From: Arctic95D-9 sp035967665
GTDB lineage: Bacteria > Verrucomicrobiota > Verrucomicrobiia > Verrucomicrobiales > DEV007
Assembly: GCA_035967665.1 (NCBI GenBank)
Contig: JAYWLB010000113.1
Coordinates: 186,001-250,000 of the forward strand
Direction of reading: 5' to 3'
Length of the DNA stretch: 64,000 nucleotides
Shown here piece after piece: positions 17,445 through 25,226 of this stretch (position 1 is the stretch's first letter; each line of letters begins with the position of its first letter). The translations under genes were made by a program, and so were the position numbers. A model generated the notes under the pieces. It did not search any database, had not been told where the DNA came from, and saw nothing but the letters and a program-made list of their open reading frames with translations.

Positions 17445-18890
17445 ATGGTGACTCGACGTGAGATTTTAGAGCGCGGCTACGGGCTCGGTGCCATCGCCGT
17501 GGCGAGTTTACTGAAAGAGCAGGGGCTTCTTGCCAATCCTCAGGTGGCCGGTTCGGGTCCACAGCATTTTGACCTGCTGCCGAAGCCTCCCACTCATGGA
17601 TTCGGGAAAGCGAAGGCGATGATCTCCATGTTCATGCAGGGCGGTCCGAGCCATATCGACATGTTCGACCCCAAGCCGGAGTTGAATCGTCTCGATGGTA
17701 AGGATTTTCCCGGCGAAGTGAAATACGACGACGCCGCCGGCGCGAGTAGTGAAGTGATGGGCTCGCCCTGGGCTTTCAAGAAATACGGGGAGAGCGGGAT
17801 GGATTTCAGCGAACTGGTTCCCAACATGGCCGGAATCGCCGATGATATCACGATGATTCGCTCGATGCACACCGGGGTGAACAACCACGGGCAGTCGATC
17901 AACGCGCTCCACAACGGAACTGCTCTGACAGGACGTCCCACTCTCGGGAGCTGGCTCACCTACGGGCTGGGAGCCGAGAACAAGAATCTTCCCGCTTATG
18001 TTGCGCTGACCGATCCCCGCGGGCTTCCGGTTCTCGGAGTCGACAATTTCACGAACGGATGGCTGCCCTCTGTTTATCAGGGCACTGTGATTCGGCCGAA
18101 GGAGCCACGGATTTTGAACCTCGATCCTCCGAAGTCCCTCAAAGGTGACGCCCAGAATCGCTATCTCGATTTTGTGGAGCGACTCAATCGCGAGCACGCC
18201 GATCAACGTCCCGGCGAAACCGAACTGGAAGCAAGGATACAGAGCTTCGAGCTCGCCGCGAGAATGCAGGTCGCGGCAAAAGAGGCACTCGATATCAATC
18301 AGGAGAGCGAGGCAACGCTCCGTATGTACGGGGTCGACAAGAAGGAGACCAATGATTTCGGGTCGCGCTGTCTCATCGCCCGTCGTCTCGTCGAGCGCGG
18401 GGTTCGCTTCGTCTCCATTTTCACGGGAAATCAAACCTGGGACAACCATTCCAGCATTCTCACCTCACTTCCGGCAGCGTGTCGCTACGTCGATCAGCCG
18501 GCCGCGGCGCTGGTGATGGATCTCAAGCAGCGCGGATTGCTCGACAGCACTGTGGTGCACTGGGGCGGAGAGATGGGACGATTACCGGTGATTCAGAATC
18601 GCTCCGGAGCGAAGAAAGGGGACCGCACCAAGGTCGGGCGTGATCACAATACCTACGGATTCAGTATGTGGGTCGCCGGCGGCGGCTTCAAAGCCGGGCA
18701 TATTCACGGCGCTACGGACGAGTTCGGGCACCACGCCGTCGAAGATGTCGTGAATCACTACGACTATCACGCGACGCTCCTGCACTTATTCGGTCTCAAG
18801 CCGGATGAACTCACCTTTAAGCGGAACGGGACCGATCAGTCCCTCGTCCAGAACGACGAGGCGCGGGTGGTTGAGGGCTTGTTAGCGTAG
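17445..18890 (+). CDS. Tat-exported DUF1501 protein
   Basis: The N-terminus has a twin-arginine signal (TRREILERGYGLG). The body carries the family signatures FMQGGPSHIDMFDPKP, a metal-ligand-like GRDHNTYGFSMWVAGGG and a terminal HATLLHLFGL. The fold is related to alkaline phosphatase/sulfatases but lacks the CxPxR Cys. It starts two bases after the PSD1 gene and is almost certainly co-translated with it. DUF1501 proteins accompany PSD1 cytochromes throughout these phyla; their activity is unknown. Confidence 0.93.
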   Translation: MVTRREILERGYGLGAIAVASLLKEQGLLANPQVAGSGPQHFDLLPKPPTHGFGKAKAMISMFMQGGPSHIDMFDPKPELNRLDGKDFPGEVKYDDAAGASSEVMGSPWAFKKYGESGMDFSELVPNMAGIADDITMIRSMHTGVNNHGQSINALHNGTALTGRPTLGSWLTYGLGAENKNLPAYVALTDPRGLPVLGVDNFTNGWLPSVYQGTVIRPKEPRILNLDPPKSLKGDAQNRYLDFVERLNREHADQRPGETELEARIQSFELAARMQVAAKEALDINQESEATLRMYGVDKKETNDFGSRCLIARRLVERGVRFVSIFTGNQTWDNHSSILTSLPAACRYVDQPAAALVMDLKQRGLLDSTVVHWGGEMGRLPVIQNRSGAKKGDRTKVGRDHNTYGFSMWVAGGGFKAGHIHGATDEFGHHAVEDVVNHYDYHATLLHLFGLKPDELTFKRNGTDQSLVQNDEARVVEGLLA

Positions 18891-18918
18891 CGCTGAGGGC
18901 GCCGGGGGGCTCCGGTTT

Positions 18919-18961
18919 CCGGCATCATGCCGGGATAGCCACGCTCTTGCGAGACGCGGCT
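18919..18961. repeat. Tandem hairpins between convergent genes
   Basis: Hairpin 1 pairs CCGGCA (18919-18924) with TGCCGG (18928-18933) over a TCA loop. Hairpin 2 pairs AGCCACG-c-TCT (18937-18947) with AGACGCGGCT (18952-18961) over TGCG, with one mismatch and one bulge. They lie between the ends of the DUF1501 gene and the convergent LysM gene. No T-tract follows, so they may be a two-way terminator or a REP-like element. Confidence 0.45.
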
Positions 18962-19009
18962 ACTCGTATGGACGGAGAAAGGTATTCCTGAGTATGGCGT
19001 GGCCCGGCA

Positions 19010-19615
19010 CTACTTCGCTGCCTTAGGCACTTTGATTTGCTGACCGATGTCGAGCTTCGTGAAATCGGTGCCTTTGTTGAGAGAGATGATTTTCTGATGA
19101 TCAACTTTGAGGGCTTTTGAAATGTTCCACGGATTGTCTCCCTTTTTGATGGTGTAGAGAATCCAGTCATCGCCCTCTTTGGGGCGTTCGGCTGTTTTTG
19201 CCGGAGTCGCTTCGGTCGCGGCGGGAGCGGGCGCGTTCTTAGACTCGGTGCCTTCAGGCAAAATGAGAACATCACCGATCTTGAGATTCTTCGCGTCCTT
19301 GATCTTGTTCGCAGCCATGAGCGCTTCGAGGCTGATGCCGTGATTTTTCGCGATAAGCCATGGATTGTCACCGGATTGAACCACGTATTCTTTCGGCCCC
19401 TTCGGAGCTGCCTCTTTTACCGGAGCGTCCTTCTTTGGCTTTTCCCGGTTCGTTTCCTCCTTCTTCACGGTCGGCATGGTTGGCACCTGTGACTGTGTCG
19501 TGGTTGGAATGGGAGGGCTTGCGATCGGCTTGATTACCTTTTCCTGGGCGAAGGCAGGGCTTGAAATCGCGAAAAGTGCGAGAGAGGTCGCGACAGTTTT
19601 GGAAAATGGGTTCAT
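19010..19615 (-). CDS. Secreted protein with two LysM domains
   Basis: A signal peptide (1-23, SSPAFAQ) is followed by a Pro/Lys/Glu-rich linker and two LysM domains: about 82-125 (VQSGDNPWLIAKNHG) and about 152-199 (IKKGDNPWNISKALK). LysM binds the glycan strand of peptidoglycan or chitin. There is no catalytic domain, so it is probably a periplasmic cell-wall-binding protein. The second copy keeps the same GDNPW core, which points to internal duplication. Confidence 0.88.
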   Translation of the reverse strand: MNPFSKTVATSLALFAISSPAFAQEKVIKPIASPPIPTTTQSQVPTMPTVKKEETNREKPKKDAPVKEAAPKGPKEYVVQSGDNPWLIAKNHGISLEALMAANKIKDAKNLKIGDVLILPEGTESKNAPAPAATEATPAKTAERPKEGDDWILYTIKKGDNPWNISKALKVDHQKIISLNKGTDFTKLDIGQQIKVPKAAK

Positions 19616-19850
19616 GTGCTTTGGTCTGGCGTGATTTTGTCTATTCTAACAAGTATTGCCAGAATATCCTCTTTTTGAAAGGAGGAATCTTCATCGCGCT
19701 CGCATTCGGAGAGGCGCGCAAGTCCGACCTCTTGGCGCAGGGAAGATTTTCGGTTTCGACGCAGTCATATCTACTTTTCAAAAGGCGCCGCGATCGCTAG
19801 TCTGGGTCGAAAGCTCCAGGCTACTCTTTGAATCTTCGTCTATACCGCTC

Positions 19851-20651
19851 ATGCGCTCGCCGGTCTTCACTTTCACCATCCTGTTCCTCAGCCTGCTCAG
19901 TGGCTGCAGGGATTCCACCTCGACCGCGAGAGTCCTTTTCAATGGCAGAGATCTCACGGGCTGGCATCGGCAACTGGAGAAGGGTCAGCATGGAACGGGC
20001 GGGAACTGGGGGGTGACCGATGACGGCGTCCTCTTTGGCGAGCAGGAACCTCCGGGTTCCGGAAACGGCGGACTCATCCTCACGGATGAGAAATTTTCCC
20101 GGTTCGAACTGGAGCTTTCAATGCGCCCTGACTGGGGACCGGACAGCGGTGTTTTTCTCCGAACCGATGAAAAGGGAGGGGGATGGCAGGTTTATGTTGA
20201 TCATCATGACAACGGAAATGTGGGGCATATCAGGCTCGAAACGAAGCCCTACAGTGTGCCCTTCTGTCCCTTCAAATTCTCCCGCATAACCCCTCACTCG
20301 CCGGAACTGGCGATGACCGTGGATGCGCGCACGAATGCGTGGCCGGAAGGTGTCTTTGAGTATTCCTGCACGATGGAAGAGTGGCTCGCTGTCTGGAAAG
20401 TTGATGACTGGAATCGTTTGAAAATTCGCTGCCTCGGCGGCGAGCTACCGATAATTGAAACATGGGTGAATGGACTCTTTGTTTGTCGCTTCAATGCCGC
20501 GACGACCACGCATCCGAATTTTGATAGGGAAAAAGCGCTCGAAGTGGTTGAGGCGAGTGGCTCGATCGGGCTGCAGGTCCACGGCGGGAAGAACTGGAAA
20601 GCCGGCGATCGCGTCTTCTGGAAGGATATCGTGATTCGCACGCTCGATTGA
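19851..20651 (+). CDS. DUF1080 (3-keto-disaccharide hydrolase family) lipoprotein
   Basis: The frame is open from 19656, but the ATG at 19851 starts a typical lipoprotein signal with lipobox LSGC near residue 18. The body is a concanavalin-like DUF1080 domain. It opens with LFNGRDLTGWHRQ and includes NGGLILTDEKFSRFELE and a C-terminal WKDIVIRTLD. Characterised relatives hydrolyse 3-keto-glycosides made by Gfo/Idh/MocA oxidoreductases, and two such oxidoreductases are in this window. It would sit in the outer or inner membrane facing the periplasm. The upstream 230 bases contain no other gene. Confidence 0.88.
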   Translation: MRSPVFTFTILFLSLLSGCRDSTSTARVLFNGRDLTGWHRQLEKGQHGTGGNWGVTDDGVLFGEQEPPGSGNGGLILTDEKFSRFELELSMRPDWGPDSGVFLRTDEKGGGWQVYVDHHDNGNVGHIRLETKPYSVPFCPFKFSRITPHSPELAMTVDARTNAWPEGVFEYSCTMEEWLAVWKVDDWNRLKIRCLGGELPIIETWVNGLFVCRFNAATTTHPNFDREKALEVVEASGSIGLQVHGGKNWKAGDRVFWKDIVIRTLD

Positions 20652-20658
20652 TAGACGC

Positions 20659-21531
20659 TTATTCGGTCGGGCGAAGTTTTGCTGCGACAGCTTCAGCTTT
20701 GGCTTCCCACTGATCCTTTTCGGATTCACCGAAGGCGGTCACCATTCGCCAGGTGCCTTCAAAACCGGCTGGCACAGCAGCGTTGTTGAAGCTTTCGAGG
20801 TAGTACTTCCGATAGGTTCCGGGGACATTCCAGATTTTGGAGGTCGTCTTGACTCCTGCAGGAACCTCGAGGACACGGGAAATCGCGAACTGCCTGCTCA
20901 CGGGCTCGAACACGGCAGCCCAATCGACCGGCTTGTTGATGTGGAACCCGCGTTCAACATCGTCGATCAAGGGCCCGCCATCGGGTGCTTCACCGTCACT
21001 GCCGGCGAGATAGGCTGAAACGGTGGGAGTCCACGCGTGCATGAAATGGTAAACCAGCTTCAGTGGCGTTTCCTTTTCGGTTTTTACAGTGACGGTTTCA
21101 AAGAGCTGATTATCGCGTAGCTCAATGCGGTTTGTGAAACGGAAAGTGCGGATTTTTGATTCACGAATGACCGCAATTGTTTTTCCACTTTCGACGGAAG
21201 AAGGCGCTTCGATCGCCTTGCCATCACGAAGGAAGGTGAGCGACTGGAGTTCTTCAGGTTCGTTTTCAAAATGACCTGTTCCGATAAAGCCAATTTCGGG
21301 ATACATGAAAACGGTTCCGTAGGCGCTCCGTTCTGTCGTCATGGCATTGCCCCGGAAATCGATTCTCCCCGGGGTCCATTGCGTTGCCTGACGCATCAGG
21401 ACAGTGAGGTCGCCCGATTTCAGGGTGATCGTGGAGAGGTCAGGGCCGAGATTCGGTTTGTAGTCTGCGCTCCCGGCGCTGGTGATCAAACCAAGTGCGA
21501 GAGAAAAGATGAGAGGGATGACCTTTTTCAT
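20659..21531 (-). CDS. Secreted protein of unknown function
   Basis: An ATG at 21531 gives a clean signal peptide (MKKVIPLIFSLALGLITSAGSA); an in-frame ATG at 21606 would add 25 residues before it. The mature part of about 270 residues is beta-rich, with FRFTNRIELRDNQLFETVTV and LVYHFMHAWTP. This recalls galactose mutarotase-like folds that bind sugars, but no catalytic signature is secure. It ends 7 bases from the convergent DUF1080 gene and lies just downstream of the PHP metallohydrolase gene on the same strand, so it may be in one operon with it. Confidence 0.7.
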   Translation of the reverse strand: MKKVIPLIFSLALGLITSAGSADYKPNLGPDLSTITLKSGDLTVLMRQATQWTPGRIDFRGNAMTTERSAYGTVFMYPEIGFIGTGHFENEPEELQSLTFLRDGKAIEAPSSVESGKTIAVIRESKIRTFRFTNRIELRDNQLFETVTVKTEKETPLKLVYHFMHAWTPTVSAYLAGSDGEAPDGGPLIDDVERGFHINKPVDWAAVFEPVSRQFAISRVLEVPAGVKTTSKIWNVPGTYRKYYLESFNNAAVPAGFEGTWRMVTAFGESEKDQWEAKAEAVAAKLRPTE

Positions 21532-21625
21532 GAATGGAATTGTTTGAAGGCATTCTGGCATTCCTGATCCTGAAATGCCATCGATCAGGCTTCGTGAATG
21601 CGTCATGGGCTATGCCTGGTAAACC

Positions 21626-23494
21626 TTAGTCCCGCTTGATCCAGAGTGCTTCGCTGATGCCCATAACAAACGGAACGTACTCCGGTTTGTCGGGTTGATA
21701 GGGCGGCATCATGGGCCACCAGCCTTCTGCAATGCCGGGACCCGTCGCAACCGCGCAGAGAAAATCCCCGGCGGTTGCATCCCGGTCTTTGAGGCTGAAA
21801 CGAGCCTCGTATTTCACTCCCGGAGCCTTTCCTGCCGTTTCCGCTACCGTAATCGAGCGGACTTCGTCGCCATTGCGAAAGAGCCTGATCGTCTCTGCCC
21901 GGGTCCATGACGGCCCGAGGACGCGGAGAACGGTTTCCTGCGAATTGGAATCGTATTCCAAAGTCGTAAGCAGCCCGAAGCTGGCCATCGCTTTACCTGC
22001 GCGAAGTGAATCTACCGCTTTATCGATGTCGATAGCTGCAATGTCAGAATCATCGACACGAATATAGGTTCGAGCCTGGCCCGGAATCGCGAAGTTCACA
22101 GTGTGGCTGTCACTCGAACCGATAGGCGCAATGGCATGGCCGCTCCTGAGGAGTGCGAACCAGTCCCTTACCAGCTCCATAGGATCGGTTTGCTGGGCAC
22201 CGGAGTTGATTAATTCCATTGCGTTGGCCCGCAGCTTCTCGTTTCGGAGGAAGGTTCCGGTGGCGGAATCGAAATTGTCGGGATGCAGCGGGGTGTATCC
22301 GCGGTGGACATCGCGTCCATGGTTGAGAATGCAAATCTGAACCCCCGGGGTGGCAAAGATGTTGTCGAAAATCTTCGACCAGGGGCGGAGCTTGTGTTCA
22401 GCCGGTTTCGCGCCGAGGAGGACAGGGAAGGTGTTGAAGTGACCGAGGTGAGTCGTCACCTCGCAGCCCGGCACGCTCGTGAACCAGTGATCCGCGCCGA
22501 TGCGTTTCGCTTCGTCTGCGTAGTCGACGTGCTTGTCATGTCCTGTCGAGACGGGAAGTTCGATCCCTTCGCCGGCCACCGAGATGAGGCGTTCACTCAC
22601 CGTGCAGTCGCCATGACGATCAAATTCGAAAGTGTGCAGATGAGGATCGCAGGCCACCAGCCCCGGCGTTTCCACTTCCCGCGTCAGGGTGAAATCCAGC
22701 TCGATCGGTTCCTTCTCTCCGTTAACTTCTATCGTCGCGGTCTCAAGGCTGTATTCGAATCCGCGCCCGCAGTAGATGTCGTAGCGTCGCGGGTGGGTTT
22801 TTGACCCGGCGAGCTGAAAAGCGGCGCTGCCATCGAGTGTGTAAATAACGCCTTCGCGAACCGCGAGGTTGTCCGATGATTCCGCTCCGATGAAAACGAG
22901 CGCTCCTGAATCGGCGTCGACGATCGTAAAACGGCAGGGAAGAGCTTGATTTGCCACGGCATCCCGAGCCGTCAACCTGACTGATGTTTCCATCTGCGGA
23001 AGCTCACGGCGAAAACCCCGCTTCCCCGCGAGGTCCTCTGCGTTCGACTGGCTTGTCAGTGCTGCCGTATCACGGTGCAGCGCAAAGTCACCCACGAGGA
23101 TGTCATCCGGTTTTTCTGAGGTCGTTGCTATCACGAGCGTGTTCTTTCCCGCTCTCAACGTTCCGGGCGGGATCGAAAGGCCGAACTCAAGATGGTTGTG
23201 GTCGCGGAGCAGTTTTCCGATTTCCCTGTCGTTTAGGAAAACGCTCCAGGTTTGCTTGGTGCTCTTCTGTTGCAGGGTCAGGAGCTGAAAGCCTTCAGGT
23301 GAATCGAGTTCGAATTCGACGCGTAATTCTTTGCCCTCAGCCTGAGCCGGAAAATGAGACCATTCCCGCGGCTCAGCGTTCCGGATATGATGAATCTCCG
23401 GATCGAGCACTAAGGCCGGAGCCGCCGCGAAAGTGGTAAGCGTGCAGGTGAAAAGGGCGATCGCGGTCGAGATGAGGGTGAAGGGGATTCCCAT
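21626..23494 (-). CDS. Secreted CehA/McbA-type metallohydrolase (PHP fold)
   Basis: A signal peptide (about 1-24) precedes a beta-rich region and a PHP-like metal site. Its ligand motifs are DPHLHTFEFD, STGHDKHVDY, an HLGHFN segment, ILNHGRD and GSSDSHT. CehA/McbA family members hydrolyse carbamates and phosphoesters, but most homologues in these phyla have unknown substrates. The N-terminal 200 residues include a jelly-roll-like segment that might bind sugar. It is transcribed away from the second oxidoreductase and toward the secreted protein at 20659. Confidence 0.83.
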   Translation of the reverse strand: MGIPFTLISTAIALFTCTLTTFAAAPALVLDPEIHHIRNAEPREWSHFPAQAEGKELRVEFELDSPEGFQLLTLQQKSTKQTWSVFLNDREIGKLLRDHNHLEFGLSIPPGTLRAGKNTLVIATTSEKPDDILVGDFALHRDTAALTSQSNAEDLAGKRGFRRELPQMETSVRLTARDAVANQALPCRFTIVDADSGALVFIGAESSDNLAVREGVIYTLDGSAAFQLAGSKTHPRRYDIYCGRGFEYSLETATIEVNGEKEPIELDFTLTREVETPGLVACDPHLHTFEFDRHGDCTVSERLISVAGEGIELPVSTGHDKHVDYADEAKRIGADHWFTSVPGCEVTTHLGHFNTFPVLLGAKPAEHKLRPWSKIFDNIFATPGVQICILNHGRDVHRGYTPLHPDNFDSATGTFLRNEKLRANAMELINSGAQQTDPMELVRDWFALLRSGHAIAPIGSSDSHTVNFAIPGQARTYIRVDDSDIAAIDIDKAVDSLRAGKAMASFGLLTTLEYDSNSQETVLRVLGPSWTRAETIRLFRNGDEVRSITVAETAGKAPGVKYEARFSLKDRDATAGDFLCAVATGPGIAEGWWPMMPPYQPDKPEYVPFVMGISEALWIKRD

Positions 23495-23614
23495 GGAAAT
23501 CAGCGTAGAGCGAAGTGAGAAGGCTTTTCAATGGTCGAGTCGGCGTGATCCCGCACCGGCATTGCTTCTCCCGGGCTTGATCTTCTTCAGATGAATGGCC
23601 ATCGTCTTCGCATT

Positions 23615-24712
23615 ATGAAATCCTGGGAAAGAAGGCAGTTTTTGACGACGGCGGCCGCAGTCGGCGCATCGAGTTTATACCGTCCGGTCATGGGCTCTGC
23701 GAAACCGGAGCCGATCAAGTATCTCCAGATCGGGACGGCTCATGCCCACGCCAACAAAATCGAAGTGTACAAGGCGAGCCCCGATTGGGATGTCGTTGGA
23801 GTGGTAGAACCCGATCCCTCGCGAGTTGAGGCGGCGAAAGCCTCAAAGCTCTACGGTGATGTTCCATTTTTCACTCTCGAAGACGGACTTAACATCGCTG
23901 GCCTTCAGGTTGTGGGCATTGAAACCGAGGTGAAGGATCTTCTGACGTATGCAGAAAAGGCAGTCGATGCCGGATGCCACATTCATCTCGACAAGCCGGC
24001 CGGTGAGTCCTTTTCCCATTTCAAAAAGATCTATGAGAAGGCGGAGAGCCGGAATCTGACCATTCAAATGGGTTACATGTATCGCTTCAATCCCGCTGTC
24101 GTGTTCATGAGGGATTGCTTGAAAAAAGGCTGGCTCGGAGAGCCCTTCGAAGTCCACACCGTGATGTCAAAAGTCGTGCCCGCGAGCGGTCGGGCGGGGC
24201 TTGCCGAATACGATGGCGGAATCATGTTCGAGTTGGGGTGTCATATCGTCGACCTCACCGTGGGCATGTTAGGTAAGCCGGATGCGATTAAAGCCTACCC
24301 GCGTCGAGTCATCGAGAATGATTCGGATTCGCTGATCGACAACATGATGGCGGTCTATGAATATACCAAAGCGACCGCAACGGTTCGCTCCACCGCCGTC
24401 GAAGTGGAAGGTTTTGCCCGTCGCCATTTCGTGATCTGTGGCACCGAAGGGACCTGTCACATTCAGCCCCTCGACAAGCCGACGATGCGCCTCGCCCTTT
24501 CAAAGCCGCAGGGTGGTTACAAAAAAGGGTATCAGGAGCTCGTCTTTTCCCCGCCCCAAGTCCCCGGATTCGGCCCCTACAGCCGATACGTCGGCGACGC
24601 CGCCGATCTCGCGAAGATCGTTCGAGGCGAAAAGGAAAGCGACTGGGGCATGGAGCATGACCTCGCGGTGCAGGACGCGGTCCTGCGTTCCGCCGGACTC
24701 GAGCCGGGATAG
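23615..24712 (+). CDS. Tat-exported Gfo/Idh/MocA family oxidoreductase
   Basis: The ATG at 23615 places a twin-arginine signal at the N-terminus (ERRQFLTTAAAVG); an earlier in-frame ATG at 23591 would add eight residues. The Rossmann nucleotide-binding region starts at KYLQIGTAHAHAN, which is less canonical than GxGxxG. The family EKP motif appears as LDKPAGES. The C-terminal half has the usual substrate domain (FELGCHIVDL, with the catalytic-type His). It probably oxidises a sugar in the periplasm. It is 120 bases from, and divergent to, the metallohydrolase gene. Confidence 0.87.
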   Translation: MKSWERRQFLTTAAAVGASSLYRPVMGSAKPEPIKYLQIGTAHAHANKIEVYKASPDWDVVGVVEPDPSRVEAAKASKLYGDVPFFTLEDGLNIAGLQVVGIETEVKDLLTYAEKAVDAGCHIHLDKPAGESFSHFKKIYEKAESRNLTIQMGYMYRFNPAVVFMRDCLKKGWLGEPFEVHTVMSKVVPASGRAGLAEYDGGIMFELGCHIVDLTVGMLGKPDAIKAYPRRVIENDSDSLIDNMMAVYEYTKATATVRSTAVEVEGFARRHFVICGTEGTCHIQPLDKPTMRLALSKPQGGYKKGYQELVFSPPQVPGFGPYSRYVGDAADLAKIVRGEKESDWGMEHDLAVQDAVLRSAGLEPG

Positions 24713-24734
24713 GAGAGGCTTCAGACCTGGACTC

Positions 24735-24765
24735 AATAGGGTCGAGTCATTGACCTAACCCTGTT
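24735..24765. repeat. Copy 2 of the short dispersed palindromic repeat
   Basis: AATAGGGT (24735-24742) pairs with ACCCTGTT (24758-24765), seven Watson-Crick pairs plus one G-U, around a loop holding GTCATTGACC. The same GTCATTGACC-type core, next to AAC...GTT, recurs at 48499-48519, where the AGG/CCT centre is inverted. It lies 22 bases after an oxidoreductase stop codon, as copy 1 does. Confidence 0.5.
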
Positions 24766-24793
24766 CAATTTATCATTATGCCAAGTTCGAGTA

Positions 24794-25027
24794 TTGCCTG
24801 CATTCTACTTCGCCTTTTCGCGGTTCGGGGCGGCTTTCAGTTGGATCCATTTCTTTGCAATCAACCGCTCCGCCGAACACGGATTCAGCATCAATGAAAG
24901 ACCTTCCTACTACGACCTGACAGAAACGGTCATGGCGCTCGTTGCCGGTATTTTCCTGATCTGCACCTGCAAGACCTGGGCGCGAAGGCTGGCGGGGCAG
25001 GGAGGGGAGATGGATGACACTGTCTAA
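24794..25027 (+). CDS. Possible small membrane protein or gene remnant
   Basis: A frame opening at a TTG (24794) encodes 77 residues with one convincing hydrophobic segment (LTETVMALVAGIFLICTC) flanked by charged residues, which is more protein-like than most open frames of this size. There is no ATG in frame and no ribosome-binding site, and the frame is open further upstream. It may therefore be a short real protein, a decayed gene, or a chance frame. The rest of 24713-25226 holds the repeat copy and otherwise nothing I can identify. Confidence 0.3.
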   Translation: MPAFYFAFSRFGAAFSWIHFFAINRSAEHGFSINERPSYYDLTETVMALVAGIFLICTCKTWARRLAGQGGEMDDTV

Positions 25028-25226
25028 TCCTCTTGTGGCGGGGCGCCTCGCGCAGGTCGCAGAGATTGACTGTTCTTCTATTTTTCGGGGCAAAAGGCTC
25101 TCTTTTTCCGGCGGCCTCCGAAAGCCCGGGCTTCCATTGCAAATTAGCGAATGGCTAGTGCGGGGAATGGTACTAAATAAAAATCCGAGCGTTTGAGATT
25201 TTCCTCAGGGCAAATATGGTGCCGCG

